16,433 bases of DNA from Deltaproteobacteria bacterium (GTDB lineage: Bacteria; Desulfobacterota; Desulfobacteria; Desulfobacterales; UBA11574): NCBI GenBank assembly GCA_019314155.1, contig JAFCZV010000023.1:1-16433 (forward strand). The letters run 5' to 3'. Under the pieces are notes generated by a model. The model did no database searches, was not told the origin of the DNA, and saw only the letters and a list, made by a program, of their open reading frames with translations. Shown here one piece after another: positions 7,804-15,634 of this stretch; the stretch's first letter is position 1; every line of letters starts with the position of its first letter. The translations under genes were made by a program, and so were the position numbers.

Positions 7804-8763
7804 CTACTTTTTAATCTCATCGATATTGGCTTTAAGGCTGTTGATTTGGGTGTCGGACAGTAAAAAAGGATAATCATTTTCCGAAGAGACGGCCGGATAC
7901 GTTTTTTCATCCTTGTTTTTTTTGGCAAATATGGAAAGGGTGTATTCCTTTGCTCCTTGCAGTGTAACGGTATAGACGGTATCTTTAAAATTCTCTTTTT
8001 TAGAATCGTCCATATATGCTTCGCATTCCAGGCGGTTCAGAAAACCGAGGAGACGACCCACCTTGACGGCATCCACTTTTTTACCGTTGGCATCCACCCA
8101 TGAGGCTTGAGGTCCTGAACTTTTACCGGCTTTGTCGGCTGCATCCTTTTTTTCTCCGTCTGCTGTAACCACCTGTTCAAGGTCGAGGGCCACGATCTTT
8201 TTATCCCCGACAATTTTTATTTCCCGGAGATCTTTTTGCACAAATAACAGGACGGTCTTGTCACGAAGATCTTCCACGGTGGGATCGAATTTTTGTCTGA
8301 AATCTCCCCTGGCATGATATACATTGGGATCTTCTGCCAGTTTGACAAATGTGTGTTGATAGGTTGCGGCCGGTTTGCCGATATCGAACTCTCTGATCAG
8401 GGACTTGCCCTGCCAGGCTTTGACGTGGATTTTTTTATCCGGATTTAAATCGTACCGGACATAGTTTTTGGATTCCGATACCAGCGCCGTCACCCTCAAG
8501 TTTTCAATAATGTTAAGAATGTCTTCGATCTTATCTGAATCGGCAGGATATTCTTTCGGCCCGATATGCCAGGAGTTGTCTTTTTTATTCAAAACAACGG
8601 TTCCGTCGGCTTTTTCGAATTCTATTTTTGAGATGTGTTTGCCTGGAATGGAAGAAATCTCCGGAAGGGTATAGTGGGTTCGATTTGAACGGTGCAATGC
8701 AAGGTATAGGATCAAGGCGACCATGACGGCCGTTAGTATGAGATATTCTTTTTTTAGTTTCAT
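7804..8763 (-). CDS. DUF4340 domain protein, membrane-anchored
   Basis: A 319-residue protein with one N-terminal membrane anchor (about residues 5-22, YLILTAVMVALILYLAL) and a large extracytoplasmic part. I recognise the DUF4340 family from the pattern ISKIEFEKADGTVVLNKKDNSW followed by PADSDKIEDILNIIENL. The family repeats this beta-rich half-domain, and here a related segment recurs at about residues 230-260 (WVDANGKKVDAVKVGRLLGFLNRLECEAY). Function is unknown; family members are frequently encoded beside GldG-like proteins, as here. The ATG at 8763 is preferred because AGAGG sits 7 nt upstream. The frame is open further up to 8829, but that part has no ribosome binding site. It lies 114 nt downstream of the GldG-like gene and is the last gene of its operon. 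Confidence 0.82.
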   Translation of the reverse strand: MKLKKEYLILTAVMVALILYLALHRSNRTHYTLPEISSIPGKHISKIEFEKADGTVVLNKKDNSWHIGPKEYPADSDKIEDILNIIENLRVTALVSESKNYVRYDLNPDKKIHVKAWQGKSLIREFDIGKPAATYQHTFVKLAEDPNVYHARGDFRQKFDPTVEDLRDKTVLLFVQKDLREIKIVGDKKIVALDLEQVVTADGEKKDAADKAGKSSGPQASWVDANGKKVDAVKVGRLLGFLNRLECEAYMDDSKKENFKDTVYTVTLQGAKEYTLSIFAKKNKDEKTYPAVSSENDYPFLLSDTQINSLKANIDEIKK

Positions 8764-8767
8764 ATTA

Positions 8768-8773
8768 GCCTCT
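8768..8773 (-). promoter_or_regulatory. Ribosome binding site of the DUF4340 gene
   Basis: AGAGGC on the minus strand lies a few nt upstream of the ATG at 8763-8761 and supports that start over the longer open frame. Confidence 0.55.
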
Positions 8774-8877
8774 TTCAATGCGTTCACAGGTTCAAGAATT
8801 TTCGGTCCGAGGTTGATGGGAGATTGCATAATAGATTTAACCCCGAACCCTAAAACTTTGAACGGTTGAACCTTTCT

Positions 8878-11079
8878 TCATTTCTGAAACATCGACTGTA
8901 TCCGCTTTTTTCTGGAACGACGCTTCAGCCAAACGATGAGGCCCAGAAAGACCACCAGCACCGGGAGGCCGGCGATGTTGAAGGTTTTGACAAAGGTTTT
9001 TGTCAGCGTTCCGGTATCCATCAGGGGATTGAAACCGAGTACCTTGCTTCGCATCATGGCAATATTTTCCCGATCGTTCAGGGCATCGATGATGTTCATA
9101 ACGAACATGTCGTTGGGACTACTGCCTTCAGGATTCAGAACATTGTCTTTGAGCATGTCCGACGAGGCCATAAGGAAAATTTTTGCAGGCTTTCCTTTGG
9201 ATATAAAACCACCTTTGCCTTTGATTTTCGACAGGTCGGCCGTTGCCTTCTCAGCCACCTGTTCGGGGGCGCTTTCTTCATCGTCCTGGTTTTCAGTGTC
9301 GGAATTTTCGGTTGTTTTTTCAGGCATCGATTTTCCGTCAAAATAACTGGGGAACGATCCTTCAAGGATATAGGCCAACGGAAAACTCTGTTGTTCATCA
9401 TCCGAGGACGGTGGACTGAGGAACATGGGGTTGAGGTTGATGGGTTGGCCCATTTCCCAGGATTTTTCTGAAGATGCAATCAGCTTCACCGCCGTGAGGG
9501 AATGTTCTGAAATTCGCGCTTCGTCCAGCTCCAAGGGCGATATTTTAATTGAAATCAGTCCCTTGATTCCGCGCATATATTTAAGATCATGGTTTATGAA
9601 CCTGTTTTTGATAATCGGGGCAAAATAAATGGGCCGTTCACCCCCGCCCATGCTTTGGGGAAGCCGTTGCTTGTGACAGTTTTCATCGAGGACGTACGAT
9701 TTTTTTATGCGGATGCCGTAATGCGCCAGCAATTTTTCAAGACCGGTGTCCAGCGGTACGTAATTCGGTTCCCGGTTCATTCCAAACGGCTGCTGGGCGT
9801 TGGGTCTGACTTCTTTGAAAGCATCTATAAAGAGTGCCAGGTTGGTTCCTTTCATCAATGCCTGATCGATCTGGTAGAGTTGGAAATCTGAAAAATTTTC
9901 AGTGGGTCGCGCGATAACCAGGCAGTTGATGCTTGCGGGTATGTCGGCCTCCTTTAAATTTATGGGTTTGATGCTGTATGTCTTGGATATCAGGCCTGAA
10001 AAAGTAGATAACGCGTCCGGATTTCGCTGTCCCATGGGTGAAGCCCCCGAAATATTGAGGGTGCCGTGATCCGAAAGGTATCCGAGATTTTCGTTGATAT
10101 CCACCAGCGTCTCCAGATTGTCGTCGATGAGTTGTTCCATGTCATCGATGTCGGCCAGATTATACTGGGTTCCGATGATGGGAAGCCTGAAAACGCTTAA
10201 CAGCGGTATTTCTCTGATTTTTTCCCCGTATTCCATTACCAGGCCGATGGTTCCTTCTCCGGCCTGAATGTTACCGTCGGACAGGGCCGGCCATTGGAGG
10301 TGCATCAGGTTATATTTCTCCCGGGACGGTTCCTGTGTCGATTCCGCTGAAGGGTCGATATAGGCATATTCCAGCTTTCCGTAGTTTTTGACATTAAGGC
10401 GGTCAACGATTGCTTTCAACTTGTCAGGGTATTCGGGAAGTTGGTCAAGGCCCATAAACGGTGCAACAGATTTCAACGAGGAAGAAAGGAACAGCTTCAC
10501 CTTAATCGTATCGGACAGACCCAACAGGGCACTGATTTTGTTGTTCAGTTTCTGTATGGCCGTGGTCAGTTTGTACTCGATTCCTTTAATGGCGGTAATG
10601 GTGGGAATCCTCTCCACCATATCTCCGTGAATCAACACCAGGCCCATATAGGCCTTTTTGAATTTTACCTCATCTTCTTCAAAAACCTGGATTTGAACCG
10701 GGTGGATGCCGTAATTGTTGGCCAGTTTCTGATTTTCCAGTGCCCTGGGGTCGATCCCTTCTGCCTCCGGGCTGACGTCGTAAAACCGGTAATTGAAATA
10801 CGCGTTGGCGTGGATGGCATATTCTTCAAGCAGATCGTTCAGATATCGCTCCGTATTATTGTACGGGGCCGGCAGATCTTTGGTAAAAAACACATTGATG
10901 GTCAAAGGTTCGGAAAGTGTGGAAACCACTGTTTTGCTGGCTTCGGATATAGAATAGATCCTGTTTGCGGTAAGATCCATCCTGAAAAAGAGGGTCATGC
11001 CCGCCACATTGATGAGGACGATAATAACCAGATAGATGGACAATTTTATATATTTTGCATAGGGGTTCTGCATGCTCAT
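8878..11079 (-). CDS. GldG-like ABC transporter auxiliary protein
   Basis: A 733-residue protein of the Gldg family, the large extracytoplasmic component found with GldA/GldF-type ABC transporters. It has one TM helix near each end: about residues 13-31 (IYLVIIVLINVAGMTLFF) and about 702-718, followed by the basic tail KRRSRKKRIQSMFQK. The bulk in between should be periplasmic. The family opening RMDLTANRIYSISEASK follows TM1, and a Rossmann-like auxiliary domain lies around residues 340-470. An acidic, low-complexity insert lies at about 583-612 (TENSDTENQDDEESAPEQ) and looks like a flexible linker. The ATG at 11079 is chosen because GAGGAG (11086-11091) is ideally spaced; a second ATG two codons later is possible. 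The permease gene ends only 10 nt upstream. In Bacteroidetes, GldG is required for gliding; elsewhere its role is unknown. Confidence 0.88.
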   Translation of the reverse strand: MSMQNPYAKYIKLSIYLVIIVLINVAGMTLFFRMDLTANRIYSISEASKTVVSTLSEPLTINVFFTKDLPAPYNNTERYLNDLLEEYAIHANAYFNYRFYDVSPEAEGIDPRALENQKLANNYGIHPVQIQVFEEDEVKFKKAYMGLVLIHGDMVERIPTITAIKGIEYKLTTAIQKLNNKISALLGLSDTIKVKLFLSSSLKSVAPFMGLDQLPEYPDKLKAIVDRLNVKNYGKLEYAYIDPSAESTQEPSREKYNLMHLQWPALSDGNIQAGEGTIGLVMEYGEKIREIPLLSVFRLPIIGTQYNLADIDDMEQLIDDNLETLVDINENLGYLSDHGTLNISGASPMGQRNPDALSTFSGLISKTYSIKPINLKEADIPASINCLVIARPTENFSDFQLYQIDQALMKGTNLALFIDAFKEVRPNAQQPFGMNREPNYVPLDTGLEKLLAHYGIRIKKSYVLDENCHKQRLPQSMGGGERPIYFAPIIKNRFINHDLKYMRGIKGLISIKISPLELDEARISEHSLTAVKLIASSEKSWEMGQPINLNPMFLSPPSSDDEQQSFPLAYILEGSFPSYFDGKSMPEKTTENSDTENQDDEESAPEQVAEKATADLSKIKGKGGFISKGKPAKIFLMASSDMLKDNVLNPEGSSPNDMFVMNIIDALNDRENIAMMRSKVLGFNPLMDTGTLTKTFVKTFNIAGLPVLVVFLGLIVWLKRRSRKKRIQSMFQK

Positions 11080-11085
11080 TTTGTG

Positions 11086-11091
11086 CTCCTC
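11086..11091 (-). promoter_or_regulatory. Ribosome binding site of the GldG-like gene
   Basis: GAGGAG on the minus strand, 6 nt before the ATG at 11079-11077. It overlaps the end of the permease gene and fixes the start well inside the longer open frame that begins at 11145. Confidence 0.7.
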
Positions 11092-11794
11092 AACTTTTTT
11101 CCTGCATAACCAGATGTGTTCCGTAAAGGCCGATGAAAATAACACTTAGAAAATAGAGAATGTCTCGCGAATCGACAATCCCCTTGGCAATGTTTTGGAA
11201 ATGAGAATCAGCCCCGAGATACCCGATAACCCCCAGAAGAGAAACGGGGAAGAAAAAGAGCATTTTGTCGATCAACGTCAGGGAAAAGCAGATGGCCATG
11301 CCCACAATAAACGCGATGATCTGGTTGCGTGTCAGGGATGAGGAAAACAGACCCACAGCGACAAAGGCCGCACCCAGCAAAAGAGCGCCCAGATAACCGC
11401 CTGCCACAGCCCCCCAGTCCAACTGCCCCATAAATGCGATGCAGATTGGATAGGCAAAGGTGGGCACCAGAGCCGCGGCGACGAATAACACGCCGGCCAG
11501 GAATTTGCCCAAAAGGATATCCTTAAATGTTACCGGCAGCGTTAGAAGCAGTTCATAGGATCCCACATTCATCTCCTCGGAAAACAATCGCATGGTGACC
11601 GCCGGGATCAGGAAGGCGAAGGTAATGGGGAGCAGACCAAAAAAGTTTCTCAAGTCCGCCTGGTTATAATAGAAAAATGTGGTAAAAAAGAACCATCCCG
11701 TCGCCAGCAGGAAAATAGATATGACGATATAGGCGATGGGGGATATAAAATAGTCTTTTAATTCCTTGTTGCAGATGCGGATGGCCTGCTGCAT
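11090..11794 (-). CDS. ABC-2 type permease, GldF-like
   Basis: A 234-residue inner-membrane permease. It starts MQQAIRICNKELKDYFISPIAY, a typical GldF/NosY-type opening, followed by about six TM helices. The family loop AVTMRLFSEEMNVGSYELLLTLPV lies after the second helix. It should pair with the upstream ATPase as a homodimeric channel and work with the GldG-like protein encoded 10 nt downstream. The ATG at 11794 is set by a perfect AAGGAGG 6 nt upstream, inside the 3' end of the ATPase gene. The ATPase stop codon lies 1 nt before this ATG, so the two are normally translationally coupled. The gene itself shows no damage, unlike the ATPase gene. Confidence 0.88.
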   Translation of the reverse strand: MQQAIRICNKELKDYFISPIAYIVISIFLLATGWFFFTTFFYYNQADLRNFFGLLPITFAFLIPAVTMRLFSEEMNVGSYELLLTLPVTFKDILLGKFLAGVLFVAAALVPTFAYPICIAFMGQLDWGAVAGGYLGALLLGAAFVAVGLFSSSLTRNQIIAFIVGMAICFSLTLIDKMLFFFPVSLLGVIGYLGADSHFQNIAKGIVDSRDILYFLSVIFIGLYGTHLVMQEKS

Positions 11795-11795
11795 A

Positions 11796-12670
11796 TCAAT
11801 CCTCCTTGGTGAGTTCTCGGAATATGTTCTCAAGGGTTTTGGTCTCCCGATGAAACCCGATAAGAACCCAGGATGTCTGTTTTATGGTTTGGTAAATGGC
11901 TTCTCTCAGGTCCCCGGCGGATTCGCAGGCAAGGCGTACCTTTAAGGAGTCGCCGGGAGTTTCATCGATCTGTTCTGTATTTATAACGCCTTGAATGCCG
12001 TTGAGTCCATGGCATACTTCTTGAAAATCTGCGTTGAGTAGTTCTAAATGGATAAAATGTTTTTGACCTGCGGTCTGCTTGAGAGTTTCCACACGGTCGT
12101 CCGCAACAATCTTGCCGTTGTTAATGATCACCACCCGGTCGCAGGTGGCTTCGACTTCGCTAAGGATGTGGGTGGAGAGAATGACGGTTTTCTCCTCACC
12201 GATCTTTCGGATGATCTCCCGGATTTCGACGATCTGATTGGGATCGAGGCCGGATGTGGGCTCATCTAAAATCAGGATTTCCGGGTCGGTCATCATGGCG
12301 TGTCCAGTCCGCACAAATCCACAAGCTGTCGAATCCTAATAGCCCTTTGGTCTTTGTCCAGCCCCCGGATTCTGGCAACGTAGTCGAGATAATCAAAAAC
12401 CAGCATGTTGTGATACAGGGGGGCGGACTCGGGCAGATATCCCATGAGTTTTTTTATTTCCAGCAAATTTTCGTCGAGGAGATAGTCCTTGACGCGAATA
12501 GTTCCGGATGTGGGCATAAAATAGCCGGTGAGCATCCGCAACGTGGTTGTTTTACCTGCGCCGTTGGGGCCCAGCAGGCCAAGGACTTCACCTTTATGGA
12601 TGTCGACACTGATGCGATCCACAGCGCAGAGCTCTTTGTAATATTTGGTCAGATTTTCAACATGGATCAT
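11796..12670 (-). pseudogene. GldA-like ABC ATPase, frameshifted and lacking the signature motif
   Basis: Two adjoining frames make up one broken ATPase. The first (12670-12293) starts MIHVENLTKYYKELCAVDRIS and has Walker A GPNGAGKTTT, then runs through a Q-loop region (MGYLPESAPLYHNM) to LVDLCGL. It then reaches TGA at 12295-12293. The second frame resumes at once with GHAMMTDPEILILDEPTSGLDPNQI (Walker B and D-loop) and continues with the H-loop VILSTHILSEVE and a GldA-type C-terminal domain to the stop at 11796. Compared with an intact ABC domain, about 21 residues between the two parts are absent, including the LSxGx signature. The ATG at 12670 is preceded by AAGGA. The missing signature means that neither piece, nor a frameshifted fusion, should hydrolyse ATP normally. 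This is either a true deletion or an assembly error. Confidence 0.85.
11801..11807 (-). promoter_or_regulatory. Ribosome binding site of the GldF-like permease
   Basis: AAGGAGG on the minus strand, inside the 3' end of the ATPase frame and 6 nt before the ATG at 11794-11792. It decides the start against the longer open frame beginning at 11833. Confidence 0.8.
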
Positions 12671-12842
12671 GGTTTTTCCTTTTTATCGACGATTTGTTTT
12701 TATCGGCATGTCTTTAAATGGTTTTTTAGCGTTCATCAAGAAAAAAAATTGGAACCATTGAAGAATTCTGTATTATCCGGACAGGCGGCCCAAAAAAGCT
12801 GGGACACATCAAAAAAATTACGATTTACAGGCGCACCTTTCA

Positions 12843-12861
12843 ATGATATTGATAATATCAT
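12843..12861. promoter_or_regulatory. Operator-like perfect palindrome
   Basis: Arms ATGATATT (12843-12850) and AATATCAT (12854-12861) are perfect reverse complements around a 3-nt GAT spacer. Size and symmetry fit a site for a dimeric helix-turn-helix regulator. It ends 8 nt upstream of a possible -35 box for the kinase gene, so it could serve an activator or repressor of that gene, or of the divergent Gld-type operon. The cognate protein is not evident in the window. Confidence 0.4.
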
Positions 12862-12869
12862 CACTTCGC

Positions 12870-12898
12870 TTGTTAAGTCCGACGAAATTTGCCATATT
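12870..12898 (+). promoter_or_regulatory. Possible promoter of the histidine kinase gene
   Basis: TTGTTA (12870-12875), a 17-nt spacer and CATATT (12893-12898) each match four of six consensus bases. It would leave a leader of about 100 nt. The adjacent palindrome raises its plausibility, but this is only a pattern match. Confidence 0.28.
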
Positions 12899-12971
12899 TG
12901 CATTCAACTGGCGAATTTCCGAGACATCGGTTTAAACCACTGCCTTTGCGACGGTACCCTTAGACACTTCG

Positions 12972-12996
12972 AGCTTTAGGCACCTAAATCAAAGCT
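12972..12996 (+). repeat. Overlapping short inverted repeats in the kinase leader
   Basis: TTTAGG (12975-12980) and CCTAAA (12983-12988) are perfect inverted arms with a CA spacer. Overlapping them, AGCTTT (12972-12977) pairs with AAAGCT (12991-12996). The second stem ends 6 nt before the kinase ATG, where a ribosome binding site would be expected and none is seen. It could reduce translation initiation or be a small operator. Confidence 0.3.
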
Positions 12997-13002
12997 TTTC
13001 TT

Positions 13003-15501
13003 ATGAGATCCAGTGTGCTCAAATATTTTTCGGCGTTGACGATTCTTTTTTTGGTCTTTTTGGCGGCCTGTAATTATCACATCCAAAAAAAGATTCCCCC
13101 GAAAGCCATTAAAGGTGTTCTCGATCTCACCGATTGGGATTTTAGACGGGACGGGCGCGTCGACCTCTCAGGCGAATATGCGTTCTACTGGAAGCAACAC
13201 TTAAACCCATCGGATTTTTCCAAACCGATCCTGCCCCAAAAAACCGGATTCATCAGAGTGCCCGGGTATTGGAACGGTTACGAAGTCAACGGGGAGACGC
13301 TCCACGGTTATGGATATGCCACCTACCGCTTGAAAATCCTTCTGAACGCACAAAAAGAAACCCTTGCCTTTAAATTTTTAACTATGGGTACGGCATACAC
13401 CTTTTTTTTAAACGGTCAAAAAATAAGTTCGGCAGGGACCGCAGGAAACGATCGGGAAACCACCCACCCTCGATATTTCCCTCAGGTCGTTGAATTTAAA
13501 CCTGAAACAAATCAGATGGATGTCATTTTCCAGGTATCCAATTTTCATCACAGACGGGGCGGACTCTGGGAAGTTATTCATTTGGGGGAAGAAAAAGAAA
13601 TTCAAAAAATCAGGGAAGAGAGGCTTTGCTTTGCTTTGATTCTATTCGGCAGTATTTTCATTATGGCGTTGTATCATCTTTGCCTTTTTGCGCTGAGAAA
13701 AACGGATCGATCGTTCCTGTATTTTGGTGTTTTCTGTTTTCTGATCATGTTGAGGCTGCTCACCACCGGAGAAAGATATATCGTTTATTTTTTCCCGAAT
13801 ATTCCCTGGGAAATCGTGATAAAGACTGAATATCTTTCTTTTTATCTGTCAGTTCCTTTTTTGGTGCTGTTTGCTCAATCCCTGTTCCCCCAGGAAATTT
13901 CAAAGCGGATTCTGAACCTGATCGTACCGATCGGGATAGCTTTTTCGTGCAGCGTGATTTTTACCCCCGCAAGGATTTTTTCATATACGCTTCAGCCATT
14001 CCAGATCATCACCATCCTCACCATTATGTATGGGTTCTATGTACTCATCGTTGCTTCCATTCGAAAGAGAACCGGTGCGTTTGTCTTTCTCCTGGGATTT
14101 ATCGTTTTAGCGTTGTCAGCCATAAACGACATGCTGTACGTTGAAAAGATCATACAGACCGGATATTTTGCACCGTTTGGCGTGTTTATCTTTATTTTTT
14201 CCCAGGCGCTTCTTCTTTCCTTTCGATTGACCCATGCCTTTGAAATTGCAGAAAGACAGTACAAGGAACTGAAGGATACTTACCAGGCATACAGAGGAGA
14301 AATTATCGATCGCGTGCAGGCCGAAGCAGATTTACGGGCAAGCGAGGAAAAGTATAGAGCGATTCTTCATGGCATGGCCGACATATATTATGAGGTCGAC
14401 CTGGTAGGAAACCTTACGTTCTTCAATGAACCTCTGTGCGAAATGCTCGGGTATTCCAGAGATGAATTGTCGGGGATGAACAACCGGCAGTTCATGACCG
14501 AGGAGACCGGCATGAGGGTCTATGAAACCTTTAACAAGGTTTACCAAACAGGGGAACCCTCCAAGACATACGATTGGGAGGCTATCACGAAAGACGGTAG
14601 TAAACGATATGTGGAACTTTCCGTATCTCTGATCCAAGACGCAGAAGGCCGGCCAGTCGGGTTTCGGGGAATTACACACGACATTACCAACCGGAAGCAG
14701 GCTGAAGATCAGGTCAGGTTACATCAGGAACAGCTTTTCCAGGCCAGTAAAATGGTTGCCTTGGGGACACTTGTTTCCGGCGTGGCCCATGAAGTGAACA
14801 ATCCCAACAGTTTCATTCGGCTCAATACGCCCACACTATTGGAGGCCTGGGAAAGTGCCACGCCGATCCTTGATGAATACTACCGGGAGAATGGCGATTT
14901 TATCCTCGGGGGAATGAATTACAGCGAGATGCGTGAAAAGATTCCGGTGTTGTTCTCCGGAATACTGGATGGGTCTGAACGTATCAAACAGATCGTTGAA
15001 GACTTGAAGAATTTTGTACGGAAAGATATTTCCGGGATGACACAGTCGGTGAATGTCAATGATGTTTTACTGTCTGCCATTTCCCTTATTTCCAATATGA
15101 TAAAGAAGTCCACACATCGTTTTTCAGTAGAATACGCTATGGATTTGCCCGTGCTGACAGGCCAAGCTCAAAGGCTCGAGCAGGTCTTTATCAATTTGAT
15201 TCAAAACGCTTGCCAGGCGCTTCCGGATTCTGAAAAAGGTATTTTTGTCTCGACGTATTGGGATGAAGCGAACAATGATATTCGGATTAAAATTCAAGAT
15301 CAAGGGGTGGGGATTTCCCCCGAGAGCTTGCCGCAAATTACCGATCCCTTTTTTTCCACCAAGCATGATTCGGGAGGAGTTGGATTGGGCTTGTCGATCT
15401 CTTCAAGGATTGTGGAAGCCCACGACGGCAGATTGACGTTCATCTCGGAAGTAGGGGAGGGAACCACTGCCGAGGTTTTCTTGCCTGTTAAAGAAAAGTG
15501 A
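13003..15501 (+). CDS. Membrane histidine kinase: lipobox, periplasmic sensor, 7TM (7TMR-DISM type), PAS, HisKA, HATPase
   Basis: An 832-residue sensor kinase. The N-terminal signal sequence ends in a lipobox-like LAAC (residues 20-23). A periplasmic beta-sandwich sensor follows (about 35-195; WDFRRDGRVDLSGEYAFYW, RVPGYWNGYEVNG), of the kind preceding 7TMR-DISM membrane regions. Seven hydrophobic helices lie between about 208 and 405, then a coiled-coil linker and a PAS domain (about 446-565, ending FRGITHDITNRKQAE). The H-box is VSGVAHEVNNPNSFI with phosphorylatable His596. The ATPase domain shows an N-box (NLIQNACQAL, about 731-740), G1 (DQGVGI, 766-771), an F-box (DPFFSTK) and G2 (GGVGLGLSIS, about 790-800). 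It is followed 230 nt later by a sigma-54-type response regulator, its likely partner. No good Shine-Dalgarno sequence precedes the ATG, and GTG at 13015 is a possible alternative. The ligand is unknown. Confidence 0.93.
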   Translation: MRSSVLKYFSALTILFLVFLAACNYHIQKKIPPKAIKGVLDLTDWDFRRDGRVDLSGEYAFYWKQHLNPSDFSKPILPQKTGFIRVPGYWNGYEVNGETLHGYGYATYRLKILLNAQKETLAFKFLTMGTAYTFFLNGQKISSAGTAGNDRETTHPRYFPQVVEFKPETNQMDVIFQVSNFHHRRGGLWEVIHLGEEKEIQKIREERLCFALILFGSIFIMALYHLCLFALRKTDRSFLYFGVFCFLIMLRLLTTGERYIVYFFPNIPWEIVIKTEYLSFYLSVPFLVLFAQSLFPQEISKRILNLIVPIGIAFSCSVIFTPARIFSYTLQPFQIITILTIMYGFYVLIVASIRKRTGAFVFLLGFIVLALSAINDMLYVEKIIQTGYFAPFGVFIFIFSQALLLSFRLTHAFEIAERQYKELKDTYQAYRGEIIDRVQAEADLRASEEKYRAILHGMADIYYEVDLVGNLTFFNEPLCEMLGYSRDELSGMNNRQFMTEETGMRVYETFNKVYQTGEPSKTYDWEAITKDGSKRYVELSVSLIQDAEGRPVGFRGITHDITNRKQAEDQVRLHQEQLFQASKMVALGTLVSGVAHEVNNPNSFIRLNTPTLLEAWESATPILDEYYRENGDFILGGMNYSEMREKIPVLFSGILDGSERIKQIVEDLKNFVRKDISGMTQSVNVNDVLLSAISLISNMIKKSTHRFSVEYAMDLPVLTGQAQRLEQVFINLIQNACQALPDSEKGIFVSTYWDEANNDIRIKIQDQGVGISPESLPQITDPFFSTKHDSGGVGLGLSISSRIVEAHDGRLTFISEVGEGTTAEVFLPVKEK

Positions 15502-15539
15502 CATCGTAGTGCTTTGAAAATAGGTGCCCCAAGAACCAT

Positions 15540-15560
15540 TGGACTGCAACGGCTCGTCCA
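15540..15560 (+). repeat. Stem-loop in the kinase-regulator spacer
   Basis: TGGAC (15540-15544) pairs with GTCCA (15556-15560) around an 11-nt loop. It starts 38 nt after the kinase stop codon. There is no T-run behind it, so it is not a classic terminator. Confidence 0.35.
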
Positions 15561-15571
15561 GTTGAATTTCG

Positions 15572-15634
15572 AGGATTCAAAAGCATGTTGGAACGCAGCG
15601 GACTTGTCCGCCAATGCCGTGTGGCGGAAATCCT
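15572..15634 (+). repeat. Structured element with two mutually exclusive hairpins inside an outer stem
   Basis: AGGATT (15572-15577) and AATCCT (15629-15634) can form an outer stem. Inside, GCGGAC (15598-15603) pairs perfectly with GTCCGC (15606-15611), and TCCGCCA (15607-15613) pairs perfectly with TGGCGGA (15622-15628) over an 8-nt loop. The two inner hairpins share 15607-15611 and cannot form together. This could be a regulatory RNA switch between kinase and regulator, a multicopy intergenic repeat, or a protein-binding DNA element. No canonical T-run follows. Confidence 0.5.

Larger units (their letters stand above)
12671..13002. other. Divergent intergenic region between the Gld-type operon and the histidine kinase
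   Basis: This 332-nt stretch carries the promoters of both divergent units. It contains a 19-bp perfect palindrome (12843-12861), a possible plus-strand promoter next to it (12870-12898), and a short inverted-repeat cluster just upstream of the kinase start (12972-12996). On the minus strand TTGATG followed 17 nt later by TAAAGA lies about 60 nt upstream of the ATPase gene, a poor promoter match. A plus-strand open frame (12749-12979) runs through it without a credible start and is probably not a gene. Confidence 0.5.

Noticed and set aside
7777..7806. Bidirectional terminator between the convergent ybhR-like and DUF4340 genes
   Set aside because: The gap is only 24 nt and I find no inverted repeat with a T-run on either strand.
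8788..8873. 8-bp inverted repeat (AGGTTCAA / TTGAACCT) in the gap between the GldG-like and DUF4340 genes
   Set aside because: The arms are 70 nt apart and a match of this length in such a gap is only moderately unlikely by chance; no other feature supports a function.
12285..12325. Programmed ribosomal frameshift in the GldA-like ATPase
   Set aside because: There is no slippery heptamer, and frameshifting would not restore the missing residues of the signature motif, so a deletion or assembly error explains it better.
12749..12979. Plus-strand open frame of 76 residues between the ATPase gene and the kinase gene, with a CHIC cysteine pair
   Set aside because: Only a TTG could start it, no Shine-Dalgarno sequence precedes it, it overlaps the palindrome and candidate promoter, and I recognise no family. 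A non-coding promoter region is more likely.
15300..15614. Minus-strand open frame across the kinase 3' end and the spacer
   Set aside because: Most of it is antisense to the conserved HATPase domain; the rest covers the hairpin element. No start signal or family match.
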